Source: Microbacterium sp. Root180 (lineage in GTDB: Bacteria; Actinomycetota; Actinomycetes; Actinomycetales; Microbacteriaceae). From it: a DNA stretch of 64,000 nt. Below the pieces are notes generated by a model. The model saw nothing but the letters and a program-made list of their open reading frames with translations. It did not search any database and was not told where the DNA came from. The stretch lies in assembly GCF_001428485.1 (NCBI RefSeq), contig NZ_LMHS01000001.1, positions 404-64,403 of the forward strand, read 5' to 3'. A program made the position numbers and the translations under genes. Below are positions 35,997 through 43,723 of this stretch, piece after piece; the first letter of the stretch is position 1, and each line of letters opens with the position of its first letter.

Positions 35997-36998
35997 GTGC
36001 GTTACGCCAGAAGCGTGGCCGATCTCGTCGGCAACACCCCCCTCGTCCAGCTCACCCGCGTCACCGAGGGCATCGCCGCCACGGTGCTCGCCAAGGTCGA
36101 GTACTTCAACCCGGGCAGCTCCGCCAAGGACCGCATCGCCCGCAACATCATCGATGCCGCGGAGCGCGACGGCCTCCTCCGCCCCGGCGGCACCATCGTC
36201 GAGCCGACGAGCGGCAACACCGGTGTCGGCCTCGCGCTCGTCGCCGTCGAACGCGGATACCGCATGATCTTCGTCGTGCCCGACAAGTTCGCCGGCGAGA
36301 AGGTGTCGGTGCTCAAGGCCTACGGTGCCGAGGTGGTGATGACCCCCACCGACGTGCCGCCGGACGATCCCCGCTCGTACTACGGCGTCTCCGATCGCCT
36401 GGCACGCGAGATCCCCGGTGCGTTCAAGCCAAACCAGTTCGCGAACCAGAACGGACCGCGTGGGCACTACGAGACCACCGGCCCGGAGATCTGGCGCGAC
36501 ACCGAGGGACGCGTGACGCACTTCGTCGCGGGCATCGGCACCGGTGGCACGATCACCGGCACCGGCCGCTACCTGCGCGAGGTCTCGCAGGACGCCGTGC
36601 GGGTGATCGGCGTGGACCCCGACGGCTCGATCTACTCGGGCGGACCCGTGCACGGCTACCTCGTCGAGGGCGTGGGCGAGGACTTCTGGCCCGAGACCTA
36701 CGATCCCGCCGTCGTGAACGCCTACGAGCGGGTCGCGGATGCCGAGTCCTTCGCGATGACCCGGAGGCTCGCCCGCGAGGAGGGACTGTTCGTGGGCGGT
36801 TCCAGTGGCATGGCCGCCGTCGGCGCGCTCCGCGTCGCCCGCGACCTTCCCGCCGAAGCCGTGGTGGTCGTGCTGCTGCCCGATCACGGCCGCGGTTACC
36901 TCAGCAAGATCTACGACGACGACTGGATGCGCGCGCGCGGATTCGACGTCGACGACGCCCTCGGCACCGCCGACCGATCCGAAGGAAGCCCCGCATGA
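35997..36998 (+). CDS. cbs: cystathionine beta-synthase (core, without CBS domains)
   Basis: A 333-residue PLP enzyme. The PLP-lysine is in NPGSSAKDRIA, with the asparagine loop TSGNTGVGLA and the phosphate loop GIGTGGTITGTGR. ESFAMTRRLAREEGLFVGGSSGMA and the EGVGEDFWPE segment favour cystathionine beta-synthase over plain cysteine synthase. The chain ends after the catalytic domain, lacking the regulatory CBS pair found in larger homologues. I chose the GTG at 35997 (RYARSVADLVGNTPLVQL follows) with GAGGA seven bases upstream; an in-frame upstream start at 35925 would overlap the leader region. It condenses homocysteine and serine, in an operon with the next gene. Confidence 0.85.
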   Translation: MRYARSVADLVGNTPLVQLTRVTEGIAATVLAKVEYFNPGSSAKDRIARNIIDAAERDGLLRPGGTIVEPTSGNTGVGLALVAVERGYRMIFVVPDKFAGEKVSVLKAYGAEVVMTPTDVPPDDPRSYYGVSDRLAREIPGAFKPNQFANQNGPRGHYETTGPEIWRDTEGRVTHFVAGIGTGGTITGTGRYLREVSQDAVRVIGVDPDGSIYSGGPVHGYLVEGVGEDFWPETYDPAVVNAYERVADAESFAMTRRLAREEGLFVGGSSGMAAVGALRVARDLPAEAVVVVLLPDHGRGYLSKIYDDDWMRARGFDVDDALGTADRSEGSPA

Positions 36999-38155
36999 GC
37001 GACCCCACCCAGTTCCCCGGCTTCGAGACCCGCTCGGTGCACGCCGGTCAGCGGTTCGACCCGACGACCGGCGCGGTCATTCCGCCGGTGCACTTCTCGA
37101 CGACGTATGCCCAGGACGGCATCGGGGGCCTCCGAGAGGGGTACGAGTACGGCCGAAGCGGCAACCCGACGCGCACCGCGCTCGAGACGCAGCTCGCCGC
37201 GCTCGAGGGCGGAGCCCATGGACTGTCCTATGCGTCGGGTCTCGCCGCCGAGGACGCGCTCCTGCGCGCCGTGCTCGAGCCCGGCGACGAGGTGCTGCTC
37301 GGCAACGACGTCTACGGCGGCACCTACCGCCTCATCGCCCGCGTCCTCGGACCGTGGGGCGTGGGCGTGCGGGTCGTCGACATGCGCGATCTGGATGCCG
37401 TCGAAGCGGCCCTGCACGCGCGCCCGGCGCGCATCGTCTGGGTCGAGACGCCCAGCAACCCGCTCCTGCACATCACGGACATCGCCGGTCTCGCGCGGCT
37501 CGGTCACGCGGCCGGCGCGCTGGTCGTCGTCGACAACACCTTCGCGACCCCGGCGCTGCAGCAGCCGCTCGCGCTCGGCGCCGACGTCGTCGTGCACTCG
37601 ACCACGAAGTACCTCGGCGGCCACTCCGACGTCGTCGGCGGCGCGCTCGTGCTCAACGACGACGCGCTCTTCGAGCAGGCGAAGTTCCTGCAGTTCGCCG
37701 CCGGCGCCGTGTCGGGGCCGATGGACGCCTGGCTGACCACCCGGGGGATCAAGACGCTGGCCCTGCGGATGCAGCGGCATAGCGAGAACGCGCAGGCCGT
37801 GGCGGAGTTCCTCGACCGTCACCCGAAGATCGCGAGGGTGCACTACCCGGGTCTGGCCGGTCACCCCGGGCACGCCCTCGCCGCGCAGCAGATGCGCTCC
37901 TTCGGCGGGATCGTCTCGGCAGAGCTCGAGGATGCGGCATCTGCTCGTCGGTTCGCGGAGTCGACGCGTCTCTTCCAGCTCGCGGAGTCGCTGGGCGGCG
38001 TGGAGTCGCTGATGAACTACCCCGACGAGATGACGCACGCGTCGGTGCGAGGGACCGAGCTGGCCGTGCCCGAGGAGCTCGTGCGCCTGTCGGTCGGCAT
38101 CGAGAGCGTCGACGACCTGATCACCGACCTCGACCGCGCGCTCGCAGGTCTCTGA
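36995..38155 (+). CDS. metB: cystathionine gamma-synthase / gamma-lyase
   Basis: A 386-residue Cys/Met-metabolism PLP enzyme. FETRSVHAGQ start, YGRSGNPTR, SYASGLAAEDALL, VVDNTFATPALQQPL (PLP-binding Asp) and HSTTKYLGGHSDVVGG with the PLP lysine; C-terminal SLGGVESLMNYPDEMTHASV. Gamma-synthase and gamma-lyase cannot be told apart by eye. Next to cystathionine beta-synthase it most likely completes reverse transsulfuration (homocysteine to cysteine). The ATG overlaps the cbs stop. Confidence 0.88.
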   Translation: MSDPTQFPGFETRSVHAGQRFDPTTGAVIPPVHFSTTYAQDGIGGLREGYEYGRSGNPTRTALETQLAALEGGAHGLSYASGLAAEDALLRAVLEPGDEVLLGNDVYGGTYRLIARVLGPWGVGVRVVDMRDLDAVEAALHARPARIVWVETPSNPLLHITDIAGLARLGHAAGALVVVDNTFATPALQQPLALGADVVVHSTTKYLGGHSDVVGGALVLNDDALFEQAKFLQFAAGAVSGPMDAWLTTRGIKTLALRMQRHSENAQAVAEFLDRHPKIARVHYPGLAGHPGHALAAQQMRSFGGIVSAELEDAASARRFAESTRLFQLAESLGGVESLMNYPDEMTHASVRGTELAVPEELVRLSVGIESVDDLITDLDRALAGL

Positions 38156-38220
38156 CCCCCCGCCCTCCCGGCCCCCGCCCCCCCCGCCCCGCCCCCCGCC
38201 CCCGCCCTCCCGCCCCGGCC
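38156..38220. repeat. C-tract, 65 bases nearly free of A and T
   Basis: Runs of three to eight C interrupted by single G or T. On the minus strand this is a series of G-runs able to form quadruplexes. It directly follows the metB stop and precedes a hairpin, so it may form part of a transcription end region. Confidence 0.6.
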
Positions 38221-38221
38221 T

Positions 38222-38291
38222 CTTCCGTTTGTGCGGGCGAATGCGCGCAGGTGAGCAGCGCCAGGCGTGCCTACGCCCGCACAAACGGAAG
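38222..38291. terminator. long hairpin, second member of the TTCCGTTTGTGCGGG family
   Basis: CTTCCGTTTGTGCGGGCG pairs perfectly with CGCCCGCACAAACGGAAG (18 pairs) around a 34-base loop. The outer arms are the same as those at 27486-27552, the loop is unrelated. Likely a Rho-independent-type or bidirectional terminator after the transsulfuration genes. Confidence 0.6.
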
Positions 38292-38309
38292 GGAAGGGGA
38301 GGGGAGGGG
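38291..38309 (+). promoter_or_regulatory. G-quadruplex motif upstream of the Old Yellow Enzyme gene
   Basis: Four G-runs (three, four, four and four) separated by one or two A on the + strand. It lies where the -35 box of the promoter at 38325 should be. No in vivo folding is implied by sequence alone. Confidence 0.45.
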
Positions 38310-38324
38310 AGCGGCGCCGGGTCG

Positions 38325-38336
38325 TAGTCTCGGAGG
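38325..38336 (+). promoter_or_regulatory. leaderless promoter of the OYE fusion gene
   Basis: -10 hexamer TAGTCT (38325-38330), six bases CGGAGG, ATG at 38337. Confidence 0.55.
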
Positions 38337-40373
38337 ATGAGCGGCACCGGAGGCATCACGACGGCGGCGTCCGGGGAGTCGGCGCTCGCCGCCCCGCTGC
38401 AGATCGGCTCGGTCGTCGTGCCGAACCGCATCATGCAGACGGCGCACTCGAAGCAGTACTCCGACCGAGTGGAGTCCGATCGGGAGACCGCCTACTTCGT
38501 CCGGCGGGCGCTCGGCGGCTGCGGCCTGTTCGTGGCGGGCAACCACTTCGTGCATCCGTCCGGATCGATCCGCGGGTTCCAGGACGCGTTCCGCCCCGAG
38601 TCGGTGGCGGCGAGCAGGCGCATGACCGATGCGATCCGGGATGCCGGAGCCCGCGTCTTCGTGCAGCTGAACCATCACGGGGCACAGGCACAGCCCGACC
38701 GCCCCGACGGTCCAGGCACGGTGTATGCCCCGTCACGCATACTGTCGCCCTCGACCGCGCACGCCACGCGCGAGATGAGCCGGGACGACATCCGATCGGT
38801 CGTCGACGGGTGGGCGGTGTCGGCCGAGCACGCCCGCGACGGCGGCTTCGACGGCGTCGAGATCCACATGGCGCACGGCTACCTGCTGCACCAGTTCCTC
38901 TCGCCGCTGTACAACGCGCGCCTCGACGCGTACGGCGGTGACCTCGACGGTCGCACGCGCTTCCCCCGCGAGGTGCTGCGCGCGGTGCGCGACCGTGTGG
39001 GCGAGGACTATCCCGTCGGGATCCGGATCGTGGCGAACGAGTTCCACCCCGACGGTCTCGACGGAGCCGCGATGCTCGAGATCATCGCGCGCCTGCGCGA
39101 CGAAGCGCGGATCGACTTCCTCGACGTGGCGGCCGGCGGCTACCACAACGTGCACTACGTGTTCCCGTCGTCGCCGATGCCGTACGCCTGGCTGCGCGAC
39201 GAGGTCGCCGCGATCAAGGCGGCCCATCCCGATGTCGCCGTGTTCGGGGTGGGTGCCGCGCGATCCGTCGAGGAGGCCGACGAGGTCGTCGCGTCGGGCA
39301 TCGCCGACATGGTCGCGCTGACCCGGGCTCAGATCGCCGACCCCGACCTCGGGCGCAAACTGGTCGACGGCACGGCGGCCGTGGGGAGCGGCATCCGTCA
39401 TTGCATCCGCCTGAACCAGGGATGCCTCGGCCGCGGCAGCCGCGGACTCCCGATGTCGTGCACCGTGAACCCGCTCGCGGGGCGCGAAGAGTCTCGTGGC
39501 GAGCGGCCCCGGACGACGGCACCGCAGCGGTGGGTCGTCGTCGGCGGCGGTCCGGCGGGCATGCGCGCCGCCGTCGAGCTCGCCTCGGACGGCCACGACG
39601 TCACGCTGCTCGAGCGCGGCGCCGAGCTCGGCGGACAGCTGCGGCTCGCGCGCCGGGTGCCCGGTCGCGAGAGCGTGGGCCTGCTCGTCGACGACCTCGT
39701 CCGCGACCTGGAGGCCGCCGGCGTGGACGTGCGGCTCGGCGTCACGGCGTCGGCGGCGGACCTGCGAACGGCCGGTGCCGACGGGATCGTCGTGGCGACC
39801 GGGGCGCTCGCCCCTGTGACGACGTCGCTCGCGCTCGGCGGGGCGTACCGCGGCGGGTTCCCGGCCGCCGGGACCGTCGACGCCTTCACGGCCGCGGCCG
39901 AGCCCGCTCGCCTGGGCCGCCGGATCGCCGTCGTCGACGCCGACGGCACCGCCTACGCCGCCGGCATCGTGCTCACGCTCCTCGGCGGCGGCGTCGACCA
40001 GCTCGAGCTGATCACGCCCTTCGAGACGGTGTTCCCCCACATCGGCGCCGGATACGACCGGCCGCTGCTGCTCGAGCGACTCGGTGCGCACGGCGGATTC
40101 CGCCGGCGCACGTCGGTGCTCGTGGACGCCGTCGCCCCCGGCGCGATCGAGCTCGGCGACGTTCTCACGGCCGAGCGCACGCGCATCGACGGGCTCGACG
40201 CCGTGGTGGCGATCGAGCCGCGGGCGTCCGTGGTCCTGGACGGACTGGCGGATGCCGCCCCCCGCATCGTCACCATCGGCGACGCCTTCGCGCCGCGCAC
40301 GATCGACGCCGCGATCTTCGAGGCCGTCGAGCTGGCCTACGACGTCGCCGGTCTGGCCGTGCTGCGCGGCTGA
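38337..40373 (+). CDS. Old Yellow Enzyme / FAD-NADH oxidoreductase fusion (2,4-dienoyl-CoA reductase-like)
   Basis: A 678-residue three-cofactor protein. Residues about 15-360 form an FMN-binding TIM barrel (PNRIMQTAHSKQYSD, FDGVEIHMAHGYLLHQFLSP by its key HMAHGYLLHQF). Then a 4Fe-4S cluster region CIRLNQGC and SCTVNP. Residues about 393-678 bind FAD and NAD(P)H (VVVGGGPAGMRAAVELASDG). Relatives reduce dienoyl-CoA, trimethylamine, or ring double bonds of steroids and bile acids. It converges on an SDR gene with a perfect hairpin between. Substrate unknown; the HS in QTAHSKQYSD and HMAHGYL are typical of the broader family. Confidence 0.85.
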   Translation: MSGTGGITTAASGESALAAPLQIGSVVVPNRIMQTAHSKQYSDRVESDRETAYFVRRALGGCGLFVAGNHFVHPSGSIRGFQDAFRPESVAASRRMTDAIRDAGARVFVQLNHHGAQAQPDRPDGPGTVYAPSRILSPSTAHATREMSRDDIRSVVDGWAVSAEHARDGGFDGVEIHMAHGYLLHQFLSPLYNARLDAYGGDLDGRTRFPREVLRAVRDRVGEDYPVGIRIVANEFHPDGLDGAAMLEIIARLRDEARIDFLDVAAGGYHNVHYVFPSSPMPYAWLRDEVAAIKAAHPDVAVFGVGAARSVEEADEVVASGIADMVALTRAQIADPDLGRKLVDGTAAVGSGIRHCIRLNQGCLGRGSRGLPMSCTVNPLAGREESRGERPRTTAPQRWVVVGGGPAGMRAAVELASDGHDVTLLERGAELGGQLRLARRVPGRESVGLLVDDLVRDLEAAGVDVRLGVTASAADLRTAGADGIVVATGALAPVTTSLALGGAYRGGFPAAGTVDAFTAAAEPARLGRRIAVVDADGTAYAAGIVLTLLGGGVDQLELITPFETVFPHIGAGYDRPLLLERLGAHGGFRRRTSVLVDAVAPGAIELGDVLTAERTRIDGLDAVVAIEPRASVVLDGLADAAPRIVTIGDAFAPRTIDAAIFEAVELAYDVAGLAVLRG

Positions 40374-40408
40374 CGCGCCCGAGCCGGCCTCGCGGGCCAC
40401 GCAGCACC

Positions 40409-40463
40409 GAGTCGCCAAGACACGCCGACCGCTCGTCGCGGCGACGGCGTGTCTTGGCGACTC
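40409..40463. terminator. bidirectional hairpin terminator
   Basis: GAGTCGCCAAGACACGCCG pairs perfectly with CGGCGTGTCTTGGCGACTC (19 pairs, 17-base loop). It lies between the convergent OYE and SDR genes. Confidence 0.75.
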
Positions 40464-40480
40464 AAGGGGTCAGTGAGGCG

Positions 40481-41551
40481 TCAGGCCGCCGACCAGCCCC
40501 CGTCGCTCGCGAGCACGACGCCGTTGACGTTCACGCCGTCGTCCGAGAGCAGGAACGTGATGGATGCTGCCAGCGCGTCGGCCTCGACGGGATCGGGCAT
40601 GACCGCCATCGCCGTCTGGATGCGGTCCGCGCCGAGCGGGGAGCCGAAGCTGGCCTCGATGTTGGTGATCGTCGGGCCGGGCGCGACCGCGTTCACGCGC
40701 ACGCCGCTCGGGCCGTACATGAACGCGCTCGACTTGGTGAGCCCGACGACCGCATGCTTCGACGCGGTGTACGCGACGCCCGCCGCAGAGCCGCGGAGGG
40801 CGGCCTCCGAGGCCGTGTTGACGATCGATCCGCCGCCCTGGGCGAGCATCGTCGGCACGACGGCGCGCATGAGCTTCATGGTGCCGTCGACGTTCACGCG
40901 GAAGACGCGCTGCCACACGGCATCCGTCACGTCCGCCACGGGGGTCATGTCGTCCATGATCCCGGCGATGTTCGCCAGGCCGTCGATGGTGTCGCCCGCC
41001 GCCTCGACGATGCGCGCCACGCCCGCGTCGTCGGTGATGTCGGCGACCAGCGCGACGATGTCGGAACCGGCGTGATCGGCCGCGAACTCGTCGAGGCGCT
41101 CCTGGCTCACGTCGACGGCGACCACGCGTCCACCCTCGCGTGCGATGCGCGACGCGGTCGCGCGCCCGATGCCGGAGCCCGCACCGGTGACGATGACGGT
41201 GCGACCCGAGAAGCGGCCCTGGTCGATGCGCTCGGTCCACTCGCGCAGGGCGACGCCCTCGCCGGTGTCGACGTCGGAATCGACGGATGCCGCGGTCCCG
41301 GCCGCGGTCCCGCCGCCTTCGGGGAGCTCGCCCGCGGCGACCCGGCGCACGAGGTCGTCGAGCATCTCCTGCGTGAAGGCGCCGCGACTCATCTTGACGA
41401 GACGCTTGATGGCGAGGCGGCGGACGGGCTTGAACACGTCCGGAGTCTGCCCGCCCTGGGCGAGCATGTCGGTGAGGATCGCGTTTCCGGCCGGATCGGC
41501 CAGCCAGTCTGCGATCGAGGAGTCGCCGGTGAGCGGCTTCGGGTTGCCCAT
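40481..41551 (-). CDS. short-chain dehydrogenase/reductase with N-terminal helical extension
   Basis: A 356-residue protein. Residues 115-356 are a classical SDR: VIVTGAGSGIGRATA (cofactor), NIAGIMDD, the catalytic Ser in VNTASEAA, YTASKHAV (Tyr and Lys), VNAVAPGPTITN, and GVVLASDGGWSA. The first 110 residues (start MGNPKPLTGDSSIADWLADP) are a predicted helical domain with DVFKPVRRLAIKRLVKMSRGAFTQEML, not part of the SDR fold. The ATG follows AGGAAG. It is divergent from a TetR gene with a perfect palindrome between. The OYE enzyme 108 bases downstream may act on the same compound. Confidence 0.85.
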   Translation of the reverse strand: MGNPKPLTGDSSIADWLADPAGNAILTDMLAQGGQTPDVFKPVRRLAIKRLVKMSRGAFTQEMLDDLVRRVAAGELPEGGGTAAGTAASVDSDVDTGEGVALREWTERIDQGRFSGRTVIVTGAGSGIGRATASRIAREGGRVVAVDVSQERLDEFAADHAGSDIVALVADITDDAGVARIVEAAGDTIDGLANIAGIMDDMTPVADVTDAVWQRVFRVNVDGTMKLMRAVVPTMLAQGGGSIVNTASEAALRGSAAGVAYTASKHAVVGLTKSSAFMYGPSGVRVNAVAPGPTITNIEASFGSPLGADRIQTAMAVMPDPVEADALAASITFLLSDDGVNVNGVVLASDGGWSAA

Positions 41552-41566
41552 GTTGTCTTCCTTTCG

Positions 41567-41586
41567 ACCGGACAGCAATGTCCGGT
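41567..41586. promoter_or_regulatory. TetR operator between the SDR and TetR genes
   Basis: ACCGGACA and TGTCCGGT form a perfect eight-base inverted repeat with a four-base spacer. It lies 16 bases before the SDR start and next to the -10 box TAGGCT (41589-41594) of the TetR gene, which is followed by six bases and the GTG at 41601. Binding would repress both directions. Confidence 0.75.
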
Positions 41587-41600
41587 ATTAGGCTACACCC

Positions 41601-42164
41601 GTGCCCAGCACCGCATCCCCCCGTGCGAACCGTGGTCCCGCCGCCGCCGCCGAGAACCGTCGAGCCCTCATCGCCGCCGCCCGTGAGGTGTACGCCGACG
41701 GGGGCCTCAACGCACCCTTCAGCGCGGTCGCGAAGCGCGCCGGCGTGGGGCAGGGCAGCCTCTACCGCCACTTCCCCGATCGCACCGCGCTCGCCGTCGC
41801 CGTCTTCGAGGAGAACGTCCGCGACCTCGAGGCCTACACCTCGCCGCCCGAGCGCACGATCGACGACCTCATGGATCGCGTGGTCGACCAGGCCGTCGTC
41901 TCGACCGCGCTCATCGACCTGATCACCGCCGACCTCCACGACGTGCGGGTGCTTCCGCTGGGCGAGCGGTTCGCGGCCGTGGTGTCCCGTCTGGTCGATC
42001 GCGAGCGTGCGGCGGGACGCATCGGCGCGCACATCGACGCCGAGGACGTGATGATGGCCGTCGGCATGCTCGCGACCGAGATCGCGCGGGCGGATCCTCC
42101 CTCACGGCCCGCTGTCGCCGACCGTGCCCGCGCGCTCTTCCACGCGGCTTTCACACCGCGCTGA
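41601..42164 (+). CDS. TetR/AcrR family regulator (of the SDR gene)
   Basis: A 187-residue TetR protein. The DNA-binding domain covers about residues 18-65: ALIAAAREVYADGGL, FSAVAKRAGVGQGSLYRHFPDRTALAVAVF. The C-terminal ligand domain is diverse. The start GTG at 41601 is leaderless. It is divergent from the SDR gene and 14 bases from a perfect palindrome, so it very likely controls that gene and itself. Confidence 0.9.
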   Translation: MPSTASPRANRGPAAAAENRRALIAAAREVYADGGLNAPFSAVAKRAGVGQGSLYRHFPDRTALAVAVFEENVRDLEAYTSPPERTIDDLMDRVVDQAVVSTALIDLITADLHDVRVLPLGERFAAVVSRLVDRERAAGRIGAHIDAEDVMMAVGMLATEIARADPPSRPAVADRARALFHAAFTPR

Positions 42165-42174
42165 CCCCGCGTCG

Positions 42175-42186
42175 TAAGCTCCTCGC
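42175..42186 (+). promoter_or_regulatory. leaderless promoter of the first DUF7882-like gene
   Basis: -10 hexamer TAAGCT (42175-42180), six bases CCTCGC, ATG at 42187. No ribosome-binding site. Confidence 0.55.
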
Positions 42187-42504
42187 ATGGGCAGGTTCAT
42201 CTACGACACCGCGGCGAACGCGGTCGACATCGACGATCGCACGCTGGCGCACCTGCGGATCGTCGTCATGAACAAGCTGCGCCGCGCCGAGCCGTTCATG
42301 TTCGACGTCGAGGTCGGCGACGGCAGCGGGCGTCGCAGCTTCTGGATCCACCCTTCCGTGCCGCTCCAATTCCACTTCTTCGGCAGCCGGCTGCCGCGCA
42401 TCAACCGCACGTGGGTCGAAGAGCTGATGCAGGCAGCGAGCGGCCCCGCCGGCCTGACGATCCTGCCCGAGCCCGCCGAGGAGATCGTCACTGCGCCCGA
42501 GTGA
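42187..42504 (+). CDS. DUF7882-like small protein
   Basis: A 105-residue protein of a family widespread in Microbacteriaceae and often mislabelled as DNA ligase. It reads GRFIYDTAANAVDIDDRTLAHLRIVVMNKLRRAEPFMF at the start (key: IDDRTLAHLRIVV.NKLRR) and then RRSFWIHPSVPLQFHFFGSRLPRINRTWVEELM. No catalytic motif of ligases is present. A paralogue is encoded convergently at 42511-42963, six bases away. Function unknown; a small nucleic-acid- or stress-related role is only speculation. Confidence 0.75.
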   Translation: MGRFIYDTAANAVDIDDRTLAHLRIVVMNKLRRAEPFMFDVEVGDGSGRRSFWIHPSVPLQFHFFGSRLPRINRTWVEELMQAASGPAGLTILPEPAEEIVTAPE

Positions 42505-42510
42505 CCGACC

Positions 42511-42963
42511 TCAGCGCGAGGGGACGTCCTTGGCGGTGACGTCCTCACCGGCGACGCGGAGGCTCTCGACGTCGAGGCTCTCGACGTCGAGGCTCTCGAC
42601 CTCGACGGTGCCGAGTGCGACATCCGCCCCGCTCTCCGCGCCCGCGACGGGCTCGGGTCCCGTATCGAAGTGCTCGGCGACGAGCGAGATCCCGCCCGAG
42701 GAGTTCGCCGAGTTGGCGAGATCCTCGATCCACTCCCTGCTGAGGCTCACCGGCTCGGGATCGTCGAAGACGAATCGCAGCGGGATCGAAGGGTGCAGCC
42801 AGATCGTGGTGCGACCCTGGGGCTGGTCGTCCGGATGGCGCCATGACAGCGTGAAGCTCTCGTCGCGACGCAGCTTCGTCGCGACGACGACCTTGAGGTG
42901 CGCGAGTGCGCGGTCCTCGATATGGATCGGGGTCGCCGACCCTCCGTAGTAGATGGTCCCCAC
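42511..42963 (-). CDS. DUF7882-like small protein, paralogue with a repeat tail
   Basis: A 150-residue protein whose first 95 residues parallel the neighbouring 105-residue protein (GTIYYGGSATPIHIEDRALAHLKVVVATKLRRDESF; TIWLHPSIPLRFVFDDPEPVSLSREWIEDL, matched here by their IEDRALAHLKVVV and WLHPSIPL cores). The tail carries three copies of V-E-S-L-D/R encoded by a 15-base tandem repeat (42562-42603). It converges with its paralogue. Function unknown. Confidence 0.75.
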   Translation of the reverse strand: MGTIYYGGSATPIHIEDRALAHLKVVVATKLRRDESFTLSWRHPDDQPQGRTTIWLHPSIPLRFVFDDPEPVSLSREWIEDLANSANSSGGISLVAEHFDTGPEPVAGAESGADVALGTVEVESLDVESLDVESLRVAGEDVTAKDVPSR

Positions 42964-42972
42964 GCAGGAATT

Positions 42973-43611
42973 CTAATCCTGCGCGGCGCCATCCGAGTCG
43001 TCCGGGGCGAGAAGACGCGCCAGCAGATCGAGCGCACCGGACTGCGGCACCGAATCGTCGAGCATCCACTGCGCCTGCAGCCCGTCGGAGGCGGCGATGA
43101 CGAGCGAGGCGACCGCCTCGGGATCGACGTCCGTGCGGAGGCGTCCCGCCGCCTGATTGCGTTCGACGCGCTGCACGAGGTCGGCCCGTACGCGCGCGAA
43201 GCGCTCGGTCGCGAACTCCGTCGCGTCGGGGTGCCCGCTCTCCAGGGCGGCGGCCACGAGCGTCGAGTACAGCTGCACCAGTCCGGGCACGGAGTGGTTC
43301 CGCTGAGCCGACGCGGTCATGATCTCCACCGGCGACGCGTCGGCGGCGTGCGGTCGCGCCGCGGCGTTCTGCCGCTCGGCCTCGCGGTACACCTCGACGA
43401 GCAGCTGCTCCCGGGAGGTGAAGTAGTGGGTCAGCGCCGCATGCGAGACGCCGAGCTCCTGCGCGATCGCGCGCAGGCTCGTTCCCTCCGACCCGCGCCG
43501 CGCGAAGACGTCGATGGCGAGGTCGAGGATCTGCTGGCGCCGGGCGAGTCCCTTCGCGTACGGCCCGCGCGTGCGGGGCGCGGCGTCGTCCGGTGCGGGG
43601 TCTGCGGGCAT
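42973..43611 (-). CDS. TetR/AcrR family regulator (of the sugar isomerase operon)
   Basis: A 212-residue TetR protein with a Pro/Ala-rich start, the DNA-binding domain at about 22-70 (QQILDLAIDVFARRGSEGTSLRAIAQELGVSHAALTHYF by its ends) and a long ligand domain. It is divergent from the sugar isomerase gene at 43724; between them is a perfect 24-base palindrome. It ends nine bases from the DUF7882 paralogue start, same orientation. Confidence 0.9.
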   Translation of the reverse strand: MPADPAPDDAAPRTRGPYAKGLARRQQILDLAIDVFARRGSEGTSLRAIAQELGVSHAALTHYFTSREQLLVEVYREAERQNAAARPHAADASPVEIMTASAQRNHSVPGLVQLYSTLVAAALESGHPDATEFATERFARVRADLVQRVERNQAAGRLRTDVDPEAVASLVIAASDGLQAQWMLDDSVPQSGALDLLARLLAPDDSDGAAQD

Positions 43612-43630
43612 GCAGGCATCCTATGCGATT

Positions 43631-43663
43631 GAAAACCTCCGCGTGGAGGTTTTCTGGTAACGT
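43631..43663. promoter_or_regulatory. TetR operator and promoter of the sugar isomerase operon
   Basis: GAAAACCTCC and GGAGGTTTTC (43631-43654) form a perfect ten-base inverted repeat with a four-base spacer. A TGGTAACGT extended -10 box (TAACGT at 43658-43663) follows directly, so bound repressor would block RNA polymerase. Confidence 0.8.
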
Positions 43664-43723
43664 GCTGACGAGCGCTCGGCAGCGGGCGCGCGTCATCGTC
43701 GACCGCCGAGGAGAGGTTCCCCC

